The notes beneath the pieces are model-generated. The model was not told the origin of the DNA and ran no database searches. It saw nothing but the letters and a program-made list of their open reading frames with translations. Both the position numbers and the translations under genes were made by a program. 64,000 bases of DNA from Alloyangia pacifica (GTDB lineage: Bacteria > Pseudomonadota > Alphaproteobacteria > Rhodobacterales > Rhodobacteraceae): positions 450,001 to 514,000 of the forward strand of contig NZ_CP022189.1 of assembly GCF_003111685.1 (NCBI RefSeq), written 5' to 3'. Below, piece by piece: positions 41,221 through 50,983 of the stretch; within the stretch, counting starts at the first letter, position 1; the number at the start of each line of letters is the position of its first letter.

Positions 41221-41240
41221 TGGCAGCGCATTTGCTGCCA
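41221..41240. promoter_or_regulatory. Inverted repeat upstream of the formaldehyde dehydrogenase gene
   Basis: TGGCAGC (41221-41227) and GCTGCCA (41234-41240), 7-bp palindrome with a 6-nt spacer, about 75 nt before the start codon. A poor promoter (TTGCGA 41247-41252, TAGGTG 41271-41276, 18-nt spacing) lies just after it, so the repeat could be an operator. No regulator can be named. Confidence 0.35.
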
Positions 41241-41312
41241 AAACTCTTGCGAATGAGAGGATTGCACAGCTAGGTGCTGGCAACCGCACTCCTAGCAGCA
41301 AGGAACATCGAC

Positions 41313-42443
<1,131 letters not shown>

Positions 42444-42546
42444 ACCATCCGGGCAACCGGCACGAAATTTCTCTCGGCGGGCGCTTGGCTTGCCGGGAGT
42501 CCCGCGCCACCCTATAGCTTCGAGGAACCGGAAGGGGACGGCGGAC

Positions 42547-43314
42547 ATGGGCCTGCGCGACAAGCTGAGGGAACTCTACGAGGGCGACGGCGATGAGGCG
42601 CATCGCTTCCGCTACGCGCTGCTCGGCTTCGACATCTTCACCGTTCTCTTCGTCATCGCCACCTCCTTCACCTCGCATGGCCGCGTGGTTGAGATCATCG
42701 ACGTCGCCTTCGGCTTGGTGATCCTCGCGGATTTCCTCGCCCGGCTCTGGATCGCGCCCAAGAAGACCGGCTTCCTGCTCAGCCCGACCACCCTGGCCGA
42801 CCTGGTCTCGATGATTTCCTTTCTTGCGCCTCTCGCGGGCGAGGGGCTGGGCTTCCTGCGGGTGCTGCGAACGCTGCGGCTCTTGCACACCTACCAACTC
42901 AGCAAGCGCCTGCGCGAAGACTTCCGGTTCTTCCGCCAGAACGAGGATGTGCTCATCGCGGTGGTGAACCTGATGGTCTTCCTCTTCGTGATGACCGGGC
43001 TTGTCTACGCCACGCAGTACCGGACCAACCCGGACATCAACAACTACGCGGACGCGCTCTATTTCACCGTCACCACGCTCACCACCACCGGCTATGGCGA
43101 CATCACGCTCGACGGGTCCTGGGGGCGGATCATCTCGGTGCTGGTGATGATCTGCGGCGTGACCCTTTTCCTGCGCCTTGCTCAGGTGCTGTTCCGGCCG
43201 ATCAAGGTGAAGAAGACCTGCGACACCTGCGGGCTTCGCCTGCATGACGCCGACGCCATACATTGCAAACACTGCGGCGAAATCATCCGCATCGAGACCG
43301 AGGGACAGAGTTGA
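42547..43314 (+). CDS. Voltage-gated potassium channel with C-terminal zinc ribbon
   Basis: 255 residues, six-span ion-channel subunit. S1-S3 occupy about 22-90; the S4 voltage sensor carries spaced arginines (FLRVLRTLRLLHTYQLSKRLR, about 100-120). The pore loop TVTTLTTTGYGDIT contains the selectivity filter GYGD at 182-185. After S6 the chain ends in a four-cysteine ribbon (Cys225, Cys228, Cys240, Cys243), expected to bind zinc in the cytoplasm. GGGGA precedes the ATG. The GNAT gene starts within its stop codon (TGATG). Confidence 0.9.
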   Translation: MGLRDKLRELYEGDGDEAHRFRYALLGFDIFTVLFVIATSFTSHGRVVEIIDVAFGLVILADFLARLWIAPKKTGFLLSPTTLADLVSMISFLAPLAGEGLGFLRVLRTLRLLHTYQLSKRLREDFRFFRQNEDVLIAVVNLMVFLFVMTGLVYATQYRTNPDINNYADALYFTVTTLTTTGYGDITLDGSWGRIISVLVMICGVTLFLRLAQVLFRPIKVKKTCDTCGLRLHDADAIHCKHCGEIIRIETEGQS

Positions 43315-43817
43315 TGAGCGAGACGCTGGAGCTGCGCGCCTATGCCCCCTCCGACGCCGAGGCGGTCTGGCAGATGCTGGAGCCGGTGTTCCGCGCCGGC
43401 GACACCTACGCCATCGACGCCGACATCTCGCGCGAGGCGGCGATCGCCTATTGGACGGGCCCGGAACGCCGCGTCTTCGTCATGAGTGACGGCGCGCGCC
43501 TGCTCGGCACATATTACATCGTCCGCAACCAGAAGGGCGGGGGCTCGCACGTCTGCAACTGCGGCTATATCACTGCGGCCGAGGCCCGCGGGCGCGGCGT
43601 GGCGCGGCGGATGCTGGCGCATTCGCTCGAGATCGCACCGAGCCTCGGGTTCCGCGCCATGCAATTCAACTTTGTGGTTTCGACCAACACCCGCGCGATC
43701 GACACCTGGCTGCGCGCCGGCTTCGAGATCGTCGGTCGCCTTCCCGGCGCCTTCCATCACCCGACACAGGGCGACGTTGACGCGCTGGTCCTTTACAAGA
43801 CACTTGCGGGCAGCTGA
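43314..43817 (+). CDS. GNAT-family N-acetyltransferase
   Basis: 167 residues. The fold's acetyl-CoA site is in AAEARGRGVARRMLAHSLE (about 89-107), the RGRGVA element being the Q/RxxGxG/A signature. The C-terminal NTRAIDTWLRAGFEIVGRLPGAFHH is typical of the family. The substrate cannot be told; the sequence resembles general amino-group or protein acetyltransferases. Translation is coupled to the channel gene (1-nt overlap), and the NYN gene follows after 25 nt. Confidence 0.87.
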   Translation: MSETLELRAYAPSDAEAVWQMLEPVFRAGDTYAIDADISREAAIAYWTGPERRVFVMSDGARLLGTYYIVRNQKGGGSHVCNCGYITAAEARGRGVARRMLAHSLEIAPSLGFRAMQFNFVVSTNTRAIDTWLRAGFEIVGRLPGAFHHPTQGDVDALVLYKTLAGS

Positions 43818-43842
43818 AGCTGAGCCCGCTGAGGAGTATCCC

Positions 43843-44550
43843 ATGCGAGACGACACCCGCCTGCTTGCGGTCCTGATCGACGCGGACAACACGTCCCCCA
43901 AATATGCCAAGGCAATCTTCGACGAACTGGCCAGCCTCGGCGAGGCCAGCGTGCGCCGCTGCTACGGCGATTTTTCCAGTCAGCAAATGGCGGGCTGGTC
44001 GAAGATCGCCGCCGAGTTCGGCCTGGTGCCGCATCACCAGCCGGCCAATACCGTGGGCAAGAACGCCAGCGACATCGCTCTGGTGATCGATGCCATGGAC
44101 CTGATGCACTCGGGCCGCTTCGACGGCTTCGTGCTGGTCAGCTCGGACAGCGATTTCACCCGCCTCGCCAGCCGCATCCGCGAGCAGGGGCTCGACGTCT
44201 TCGGCATGGGCATGCAGAAAACGCCAGACGCCTTCCGCAAGGCCTGCAAGCGGTTCATCTTTCTCGAGAACCTCGACAGCGCTCCGGAAAAGGCGGCGGG
44301 CATCAAGCCGCAGAAGAGCGGGAGCCTCGAGGATGCGCGCAATCTCTTCTTCACCGCCATGGATGCGATCGAGCAGGAAGACGACTGGTACACGCTCGGC
44401 CAGCTTGGCCAGTTCATCACCGCGGCCAACCCCGATTTCGACACCCGCAGCTACGGCAAGCGCAAGCTCTCGGATCTGGTGGACGAGCTCAAGGTCTTCG
44501 AGACCAAGCGCGGGCCGGGCAACCAGATGCTTGTGCGGCGGCTCGACTGA
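43843..44550 (+). CDS. NYN-domain ribonuclease-like protein with LOTUS/OST-HTH domain
   Basis: 235 residues. The N-terminal NYN domain (about 5-145), of the LabA/MARF1 type in the PIN-like nuclease fold, keeps its acidic residues: Asp13 and Asp15 (LIDADN), Asp77 and Asp83, Asp102/Asp104 (SSDSDF). The C-terminal part (about 160-235) matches the OST-HTH/LOTUS RNA-binding fold. RNA cleavage or RNA binding is inferred. GAGGAG lies 6 nt before the ATG; the frame from 43486 is a shadow of the GNAT gene. Ends 7 nt from the convergent TetR gene. Confidence 0.85.
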   Translation: MRDDTRLLAVLIDADNTSPKYAKAIFDELASLGEASVRRCYGDFSSQQMAGWSKIAAEFGLVPHHQPANTVGKNASDIALVIDAMDLMHSGRFDGFVLVSSDSDFTRLASRIREQGLDVFGMGMQKTPDAFRKACKRFIFLENLDSAPEKAAGIKPQKSGSLEDARNLFFTAMDAIEQEDDWYTLGQLGQFITAANPDFDTRSYGKRKLSDLVDELKVFETKRGPGNQMLVRRLD

Positions 44551-44557
44551 CCGGCGC

Positions 44558-45175
44558 TCAGGCGCCGTAGCGCGCGAGGAAGGTCGCCACTGCGCCGTCG
44601 ACGGTGCGGGTGATCTCGGCCTCGCAGGGCGCCTTGGCCACGCCGAAGACGCAGCGGGTCCAGAGGCTGGCCTTGCAGAGCTCGGTGAACTGGTCGGCGG
44701 CGAGTTCGAGGTCGTCGATGGCGACCTCGCCGCGGTCGCGCGCGGTGGCAAGGTAGCTGACCAGCTTGCCGCGCATGGTCATCGGCCCGCTCTGGTAGAA
44801 CTGCCGCCCGAGGTCGGGAAAGCGGTCCGCCTCGGCGATGCAGATTCGAAAGATGCGCTGGCCCATCTCCGAGAGCACGAACTTCAGGAAGCTGCGCGCC
44901 ACCAGCGGCAGCACCTCGGCGGGCGGGCGGCTGGGGTCGATCTTCAGCATCGCCTCGTCGGCCTGCAGCGCGCATTGCCGGCTGGCCATCTCCATGAAGA
45001 GCAGCCGCTTGTCGGGGAAATAGCTGTAAAGCGTTGCCTTGGAGACCCCCGCCGCGCGGGCGATGTCATCCACATTGGCCCCTTCGAACCCGTCGCGCAG
45101 GAAGATGCTGCGCGCGCCTTCCAGCACCTGCTCGAACTTGCGCCCGCGGCGCACACCAGCGGTCTCGGTCTCCAT
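44558..45175 (-). CDS. TetR/AcrR-family transcriptional regulator
   Basis: 205 residues. The N-terminal helix-turn-helix VDDIARAAGVSKATLYSYFPDKR (about 35-57) is typical TetR. The C-terminal ligand domain (about 80-200) resembles the AefR-like TetR_C class with RIFRICIAEADRFPDL. The ligand is unknown. It is divergent from mbfA, sharing a 150-nt intergenic region, so mbfA is a possible target besides itself. Confidence 0.9.
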   Translation of the reverse strand: METETAGVRRGRKFEQVLEGARSIFLRDGFEGANVDDIARAAGVSKATLYSYFPDKRLLFMEMASRQCALQADEAMLKIDPSRPPAEVLPLVARSFLKFVLSEMGQRIFRICIAEADRFPDLGRQFYQSGPMTMRGKLVSYLATARDRGEVAIDDLELAADQFTELCKASLWTRCVFGVAKAPCEAEITRTVDGAVATFLARYGA

Positions 45176-45286
45176 CAGGCAGCTCCTTTGTCCGGCTGAG
45201 TTTAAACCGGGCAGTTCAGTTCAGGCAAGCAACATGCCGCGGGCCAAGAAGATTCTGCCGCTTGCGCATGGCGTAAACCGCTTTAG

Positions 45287-45303
45287 ATTGGAATCATTCT
45301 AAA
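45287..45303. promoter_or_regulatory. ICE-box-like Irr binding site upstream of mbfA
   Basis: ATTGGAATCATTCTAAA matches the iron control element bound by Irr (TTTRGAAYNRTTCYAAA, recalled from comparative genomics of alphaproteobacterial iron regulation) at 16 of 17 positions. It lies 24 nt before the mbfA start, where Irr binding would block transcription in low iron. mbfA is a known Irr-repressed gene in Bradyrhizobium and Agrobacterium. Confidence 0.75.
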
Positions 45304-45326
45304 GTGATTACAGGCCGGAGCTTCCC

Positions 45327-46301
45327 ATGCGATTCTTCACCCAGCGCCGTCATTTCCGCGATCTGAGCGAACAGGAGGTGCTTGCCTTGGCGATTTCCTC
45401 GGAGGAGGACGACGCGCGGATCTACCGCTCCTATGGCGAGCGGCTGCGCGCCGAATACCCCGACTCCGCGGCGATCTTCGACGGCATGGCCGAAGAGGAG
45501 GACGGCCACCGCCGCGCGCTGATCAACCTGCACCGGATGCGCTTTGGCGAGGTGATCCCGCTGATCCGGCGCGAGCACGTGGCCGGCTTCTACGCGCGCC
45601 GACCGGTCTGGCTGGTGCAGAACCTGCCACTCGAGCGCATCCGCGATGAGGCCGAGGCGATGGAGCGCGAGGCCGAGCGCTTCTACCACGAGGCCGCCAA
45701 GCGCAGCAGCGACGCCGCCACGCGCAAGCTGCTGGGCGATCTCGCTGCCGCCGAGGCCGGTCACGAGGAGCGCGCCGGAGAATTGATCGAGAAACATCTC
45801 GACGGCGCGGCGCGCGACACCGAGGACCGCATGGCGCACCGGCAGTTCGTGCTCACCTGGGTGCAGCCGGGGCTCGCGGGGCTGATGGATGGCTCGGTCT
45901 CCACCCTCGCGCCGATCTTCGCCACCGCCTTCGCCACGCAGGACACCTGGACCACATTCCTCGTCGGCCTCGCCGCCTCGGTTGGCGCCGGCATCTCCAT
46001 GGGCTTCACCGAGGCCGCCTCGGACGACGGCGAGCTTTCGGGCCGCGGTTCGCCGCTGAAGCGCGGTGTGGCCTCGGGGGTGATGACCGCGGTGGGGGGC
46101 CTCGGCCACGCGCTTCCCTATCTCATCCCGCATTTCTGGACTGCGACGATCATCGCCTGGATCGTCGTGTTCTTTGAGCTTTGGGCCATCGCCTGGATCC
46201 AGAAGCGCTACATGGAAACACCCTTCCTGCGCGCCGCGCTGCAGGTGGTCCTCGGCGGTGCGCTGGTGTTGGCTGCGGGTGTGCTGATCGGCAGCGGCTG
46301 A
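45327..46301 (+). CDS. mbfA: Membrane-bound ferritin MbfA (Er/VIT1 family), iron exporter
   Basis: 324 residues: an N-terminal ferritin-like di-iron domain fused to a VIT1/CCC1-type membrane domain. Iron ligands are visible in SSEEDDARIY (24-33), EEEDGH (56-61), EREAERFYHEA (about 113-123) and EAGHEE (143-148). The membrane domain (about 175-320) has PGLAGLMDGSVSTLAP and the ISMGFTEAASDD segment seen in VIT-like transporters. In rhizobia MbfA exports iron and protects against iron and peroxide stress. An Irr-type box lies just upstream. Confidence 0.9.
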   Translation: MRFFTQRRHFRDLSEQEVLALAISSEEDDARIYRSYGERLRAEYPDSAAIFDGMAEEEDGHRRALINLHRMRFGEVIPLIRREHVAGFYARRPVWLVQNLPLERIRDEAEAMEREAERFYHEAAKRSSDAATRKLLGDLAAAEAGHEERAGELIEKHLDGAARDTEDRMAHRQFVLTWVQPGLAGLMDGSVSTLAPIFATAFATQDTWTTFLVGLAASVGAGISMGFTEAASDDGELSGRGSPLKRGVASGVMTAVGGLGHALPYLIPHFWTATIIAWIVVFFELWAIAWIQKRYMETPFLRAALQVVLGGALVLAAGVLIGSG

Positions 46302-46455
46302 GCCCAGCGTCTGCCCGGCTCGGGTGGCGCCTTCTTCTGCCCGGTTTGCCGTCGCGGCGGGGGGCGCTCGTGTGCCCGTCTGGTGATCCCCTCTGGCACC
46401 CCGCGCCCGCGCATGGCAAACCCTTGCAAAAGCGCGAGGCCAAGGAGACGCCACC

Positions 46456-49269
46456 ATGACCCAGTTCGGCAAAGGCTGCCACCTGCATTTGATCGACGGT
46501 TCGGCCTTCATCTTCCGGGCCTACCACGCGCTGCCGCCGCTCACGCGCAAATCCGACGGGCTGCCCATCGGCGCTGTCTCGGGCTTTTGCAACATGCTGC
46601 AGAAATACGTCGAGGACAGCTCCGGCCCCGATGCGCCGACCCATGTGGCGGTGATCTTCGACAAGGGCAGCCATACCTTCCGCAACGACCTCTACGATCA
46701 GTACAAGGCTAATCGCGAGGCGATGCCCGAGGACCTGCGCCCGCAGATCCCGCTCACCCGCGAGGCCACGATCGCCTTCAACATCGCCTGCAAGGAACTC
46801 GAGGGCTACGAGGCCGATGACATCATCGCCACGCTGTCGTGCCAGGCGCGCGAGGCGGGCGGGCGCGTGACGATCATCTCCTCGGACAAGGACCTCATGC
46901 AGCTGGTCGGCGACGGCGTCGAAATGCTGGATGCGATGAAGAACCGCCGCATCGACCGCGACGGTGTGATCGAGAAGTTCGGCGTTGGGCCGGAGCGGGT
47001 GGTCGACGTGCAGGCGCTGGCCGGGGACTCTATCGACAACGTGCCGGGCGCGCCAGGCATCGGCATCAAGACCGCCGCGCTGCTGATCAACGAGTATGGG
47101 TCGCTCGAGGAGCTTCTGGACCGCGCCGAGGAGATCAAGCAGCCCAAGCGCCGCCAGACGCTGGTCGAGAACCGCGCGCAGATCGAGCTGTCGAAGAAGC
47201 TGGTGCAGCTCGACTGCGACACGCCGCTCGATTTCACGCTGGACGATCTCGAGGTACAGGATCCCGATCCCGAGAAGCTGCTCGCCTTCCTCGCCGCAAT
47301 GGAATTCTCGACCCTCACAAAGCGCATCGCAAACACCCTCGGAGCCGAAGCGCCGGTGATCACCGAGGCCAAGGCTCCTCCGGCCAATGCGCCCGCAGCC
47401 GCGGATGCGCCCGAGATGCCGCCCATCGACCCCGCCAACTATACTTGGGTCAAAAGCGCCGCCGACCTCACGCCCTGGATCGCGCAGGCGCGCCAGCGCG
47501 GCTGGGTGGCGGTGGACACCGAGACCACGGGCCTCAACGAAATGACCTGCGAGCTGGTCGGCATCTCGCTGGCCATCGAGCCGGGACAGGCCTGCTATAT
47601 CCCGCTGGCGCACCGCGCGGCGGGCGGCGAGGCGGATCTCTTCGGTTCGGACGATCTCGCCGAGGGGCAGATGCCGATGAACGAGGCGCTCGACCTGCTC
47701 AAGCCGCTGCTGGAAGACCCGGCGGTGATGAAGATCGGCCAGAACATGAAATATGATGCCAAGGTGCTGTCGCGCTACGGCATCGGCGTCGCGCCGATCG
47801 ACGACACCATGCTGATCTCTTATGCGCTGAACGCCGGGCTGCACAATCACGGCATGGATGCACTGTCCGAGCGCTACCTCGGCCACGTGCCGATCCCGAT
47901 CAAGGACCTGCTCGGCTCGGGCAAGAAGATGATCACCTTCGACCGGGTGCCGATCGAGGACGCGGTGAAATACGCCGCCGAAGACGCCGACATCACCCTG
48001 CGCCTGTGGAAGCTGCTGAAGCCGAGGCTGCACCAGTCCCGTGTCACCCGCGTCTACGAGGGCACCGAGCGCCCGCTGGTGCCGGTGCTGGCCGAGATGG
48101 AGCTTGCCGGCGTGCAGGTGGATCGGAACACGCTGTCGCGCATGTCCACCGCCTTTGCCCAGAAGATGGCAGGGCTGGAGGCCGAGCTGCACGAGCTGGC
48201 GGGGCATTCGTTCAACGTCAACTCCCCGGCGCAGGTGGGCGAGATCCTCTTTGCCGAGATGGGGCTCGAGGGCGGCAAGAAGACCAAGACCGGCGCCTGG
48301 TCGACACCCGCCGAGGTGCTGGAGGATCTGGCGACCGAGCATGACTTCGCCGCCCTCGTGCTGGACTACCGCCAGCTGCAGAAGCTGAAGTCGACCTATA
48401 CGGATGCGCTGCAGGAGCACATCAACCCCGAGACCGGCCGGGTGCACACCTCCTATTCCATCGCCGGGGCCAACACCGGCCGTCTCGCCTCGACCGAGCC
48501 GAACCTGCAGAACATCCCGGTCCGCTCGGAAGAGGGGCGGCGCATCCGCGAGGCGTTTGTGGCGCCCGAGGGCAAGGTCATCGTCTCGCTCGACTACAGC
48601 CAGATCGAGCTGCGCATCCTCGCGCATATGGCCGATATCGACGCGCTGAAGCAGGCGTTCCGCGACGGGCAGGACATCCACGCGATGACCGCGTCCGAGA
48701 TGTTCGGCGTGCCGATGGAGGAGATGACCTCTGAGGTGCGCCGCCGCGCCAAGGCAATCAACTTCGGCGTCATCTACGGCATCTCTGGCTTTGGTCTTGC
48801 CCGCAACCTGCGGATCCCGCGTGGCGAGGCGCAGGCCTTCATCGACCGCTATTTCGAGCGCTTCCCGGGCATCAAGACCTACATGGACGACACCATCGCC
48901 TTCGCCAAGGAACATGACCGGGTCGAGACGCTCTTCGGCCGGGTGATCCACACGCCCGAGATCAACGCCAAGGGCCCGCACGCCGGGTTTGCCCGCCGTG
49001 CGGCGATCAACGCCCCGATCCAGGGCACGGCGGCGGATATCATCCGGCGGGCGATGATCCGCATGCCCGCAGCGATCGAGGGCCAGCCCGCCAAGATGCT
49101 GCTGCAGGTCCACGACGAACTGATCTTCGAGGTTGCCGAGGAGGGGGTCGACAAGCTGATCGCCACCGCGCGCGAGGTCATGGAAGGTGCCGCCGAGCCG
49201 GTGGTGAAGCTCGACGTGCCCTTGGTGGTGGACGCCGGGCAGGGCAAGAACTGGGCCGAGGCGCACTGA
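46456..49269 (+). CDS. polA: DNA polymerase I
   Basis: 937 residues with all three domains. The 5' nuclease (about 1-290) starts HLIDGSAFIFRAYHALPPL. The 3'-5' exonuclease (about 315-530) is intact, with Asp354 and Glu356 in VDTETTGL, NMKYDAKVL and YAAEDADITL, so proofreading should work. The polymerase has SLDYSQIELRILAHM, RRRAKAINFGVIYGISGFGLAR and QVHDELIFEV. AAGGAGACGCCACC precedes the ATG. It acts in Okazaki-fragment maturation and repair. A strong bidirectional terminator follows. Confidence 0.98.
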   Translation: MTQFGKGCHLHLIDGSAFIFRAYHALPPLTRKSDGLPIGAVSGFCNMLQKYVEDSSGPDAPTHVAVIFDKGSHTFRNDLYDQYKANREAMPEDLRPQIPLTREATIAFNIACKELEGYEADDIIATLSCQAREAGGRVTIISSDKDLMQLVGDGVEMLDAMKNRRIDRDGVIEKFGVGPERVVDVQALAGDSIDNVPGAPGIGIKTAALLINEYGSLEELLDRAEEIKQPKRRQTLVENRAQIELSKKLVQLDCDTPLDFTLDDLEVQDPDPEKLLAFLAAMEFSTLTKRIANTLGAEAPVITEAKAPPANAPAAADAPEMPPIDPANYTWVKSAADLTPWIAQARQRGWVAVDTETTGLNEMTCELVGISLAIEPGQACYIPLAHRAAGGEADLFGSDDLAEGQMPMNEALDLLKPLLEDPAVMKIGQNMKYDAKVLSRYGIGVAPIDDTMLISYALNAGLHNHGMDALSERYLGHVPIPIKDLLGSGKKMITFDRVPIEDAVKYAAEDADITLRLWKLLKPRLHQSRVTRVYEGTERPLVPVLAEMELAGVQVDRNTLSRMSTAFAQKMAGLEAELHELAGHSFNVNSPAQVGEILFAEMGLEGGKKTKTGAWSTPAEVLEDLATEHDFAALVLDYRQLQKLKSTYTDALQEHINPETGRVHTSYSIAGANTGRLASTEPNLQNIPVRSEEGRRIREAFVAPEGKVIVSLDYSQIELRILAHMADIDALKQAFRDGQDIHAMTASEMFGVPMEEMTSEVRRRAKAINFGVIYGISGFGLARNLRIPRGEAQAFIDRYFERFPGIKTYMDDTIAFAKEHDRVETLFGRVIHTPEINAKGPHAGFARRAAINAPIQGTAADIIRRAMIRMPAAIEGQPAKMLLQVHDELIFEVAEEGVDKLIATAREVMEGAAEPVVKLDVPLVVDAGQGKNWAEAH

Positions 49270-49292
49270 GCCCCGGTCATCGCGGCAAAGAA

Positions 49293-49320
49293 AAACGGCG
49301 TCCCCGCGGGGACGCCGTTT
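49293..49320. terminator. Bidirectional terminator between polA and adenosine kinase
   Basis: 13-bp perfect inverted repeat AAACGGCGTCCCC (49293-49305) and GGGGACGCCGTTT (49308-49320). A and T runs on both sides suit both convergent genes. Confidence 0.93.
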
Positions 49321-49352
49321 CTGGTTTCAGCGGCAGCTTCCGGGCAGGGGGC

Positions 49353-50342
49353 TCAGAGCAGCCCGGCCTGTTTGAACAGCTCGGGCAGGCTGGCCTCGGG
49401 GCGCGGTCCCATGTGGGTGATCACCTCGGTCGCGGCCACGGTGCCCATGCGACCCGCGGTCAGCATGTCGGTGCCCGTCGCGAGGCCGTAGAGGAAGCCC
49501 GCGGCGAACTGATCACCCGCGCCGGTTGCGTCGACAGGAACGATCTTTGTCACGGGCACATCGGTGCGGACGCCGTCCTTGACGATGGTCACCCCATCCC
49601 CCGAGCGGGTGCAGATCACCAGCGGGCAGATCGCCGCGACTCGCTCCAGGTCTGCCTCCAGCGAGTTGTCCTGATAGAGCGAGCGGATCTCGGCCTCGTT
49701 GCCGATCACGTAGTCCATCTCGTGCTCGATGAGCTGCAGGAAGTCCTCGCGGTGGCGTTCGACGCAGAACGGATCCGAGATGGCGATGCCGGCCTTGCCC
49801 CCCGCCGCGCGGCAGGCGCGGGCGAGCCGGATAAAGGCCTCCTTGCCCTTGTCCTTGTCGAAGAGATAGCCCTCGAGGAAGACGATCTCGGCCTCGGCGG
49901 CGACCGCCTCATCCACATCTTCCGGCCCCAGCTCGGCCGAGATGCCGAGGTAGGTGTTCATCGAGCGCTCGCCGTCCGGGGACACGAAGATCATCGAGCG
50001 CGAGGTCGGCAGCTCGCCGCCGGGCACCGGCGGGTTGACGAAGGCGGTGCCGTCCTTCTCCATCGCCTCGGCGTAGAAGCGCCCCAGCGCGTCGTCATGC
50101 ACGCGGCCGATGAAGGCGGTGCGCAGCCCGAGATTGCCGAGGCCTGCGAGCGTGTTCGCGACCGAGCCGCCGGGGGCCTGCACGCGCCCGTCCATTGCGC
50201 CGTAAAGCAGTTCGGCGCGCTCGCGCTCGATCAGCTGCATGATGCCCTTGGTGATGCCCATGTGCTCGAGAAACGAGTCATCGGCCCGCGTCAGAACATC
50301 GACGATGGCGTTGCCGATTCCGACAACCTGGTACTTCTTCAT
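49353..50342 (-). CDS. Adenosine kinase (PfkB family)
   Basis: 329 residues, ribokinase-fold sugar/nucleoside kinase. YQVVGIGNAIVDVL at the start, GGSVANTLAGLGNLG (about 58-72) for substrate binding, and VDATGAGDQFAAGFLYGL (about 270-290) with the catalytic Asp and anion hole. The close match to alphaproteobacterial adenosine kinases favours adenosine over ribokinase or fructokinase, but the substrate is inferred. The ATG at 50342 overlaps the nth stop by 4 nt, so it is translated with nth. Confidence 0.85.
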   Translation of the reverse strand: MKKYQVVGIGNAIVDVLTRADDSFLEHMGITKGIMQLIERERAELLYGAMDGRVQAPGGSVANTLAGLGNLGLRTAFIGRVHDDALGRFYAEAMEKDGTAFVNPPVPGGELPTSRSMIFVSPDGERSMNTYLGISAELGPEDVDEAVAAEAEIVFLEGYLFDKDKGKEAFIRLARACRAAGGKAGIAISDPFCVERHREDFLQLIEHEMDYVIGNEAEIRSLYQDNSLEADLERVAAICPLVICTRSGDGVTIVKDGVRTDVPVTKIVPVDATGAGDQFAAGFLYGLATGTDMLTAGRMGTVAATEVITHMGPRPEASLPELFKQAGLL

Positions 50343-50983
50343 AGGGTCTTTTCCTCGAACTGGCAGAGGTCGCGGATCAGGCAGGCCCCGCATTTGGGCT
50401 TGCGAGCGACGCAGGTGTAGCGCCCGTGCAGAATCATCCAGTGATGCGCATGCTGCTGGAAATCCACGGGGATATTGTCTTCGATGGCGCGCTCGACAGC
50501 GACCACGTCCTTGCCCGGACAGACGCCCGAGCGATTGCCGAAGCGGAAGATATGCGTGTCCACCGCCTGCGCCGGGTAGTGCCACCACATGTTGAGCACG
50601 ACGTTGGCGGTCTTGCGCCCGACGCCCGGCAGGCTCTCCAGCGCGGCGCGCGAGCAGGGCACCTCGCCGCCGTAGTCCTCGACGAGGATCTTCGACAGCT
50701 TCATGACGTTCTTGGCCTTGTTGCGGTAAAGCCCGATGGTCTTGATGTGCTGGGTCAGGGCCTCTTCGCCCAAGGCGAGCATCTTCTCGGGCGTGTCGGC
50801 GATCTTGAACAGCGCGTGCGTGGCACGGTTCACGCCAGCGTCGGTCGCCTGCGCAGAGAGCGCCACGGCCACAACCAGCGTGTAGGCGTTGACGTGATCG
50901 AGCTCCCCCTTCGGCTCCGGTTCGGAGGCGTGAAAGCGGGTGAAGATCTCGCGGATCGTGTGATAATCGAGCTGCTTGGCCAT
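50339..50983 (-). CDS. nth: Endonuclease III (DNA glycosylase/AP lyase)
   Basis: 214 residues, normal. It removes oxidised pyrimidines in base excision repair. The helix-hairpin-helix motif LPGVGRKTANVVL holds catalytic Lys124; Asp142 is in VDTHIFR. The 4Fe-4S cluster cysteines have the exact C-x6-C-x2-C-x5-C spacing (191, 198, 201, 207). The start at 50983 follows homologues; the frame from 51475 runs across the divergent gene. Upstream gene of a two-gene unit with adenosine kinase. Confidence 0.96.
   Translation of the reverse strand: MAKQLDYHTIREIFTRFHASEPEPKGELDHVNAYTLVVAVALSAQATDAGVNRATHALFKIADTPEKMLALGEEALTQHIKTIGLYRNKAKNVMKLSKILVEDYGGEVPCSRAALESLPGVGRKTANVVLNMWWHYPAQAVDTHIFRFGNRSGVCPGKDVVAVERAIEDNIPVDFQQHAHHWMILHGRYTCVARKPKCGACLIRDLCQFEEKTL

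Noticed and set aside
44551..44573. CGGCG/CGCCG hairpin between the convergent NYN and TetR genes as a terminator
   Set aside because: Only five base pairs, inside the TetR coding end and without T residues.
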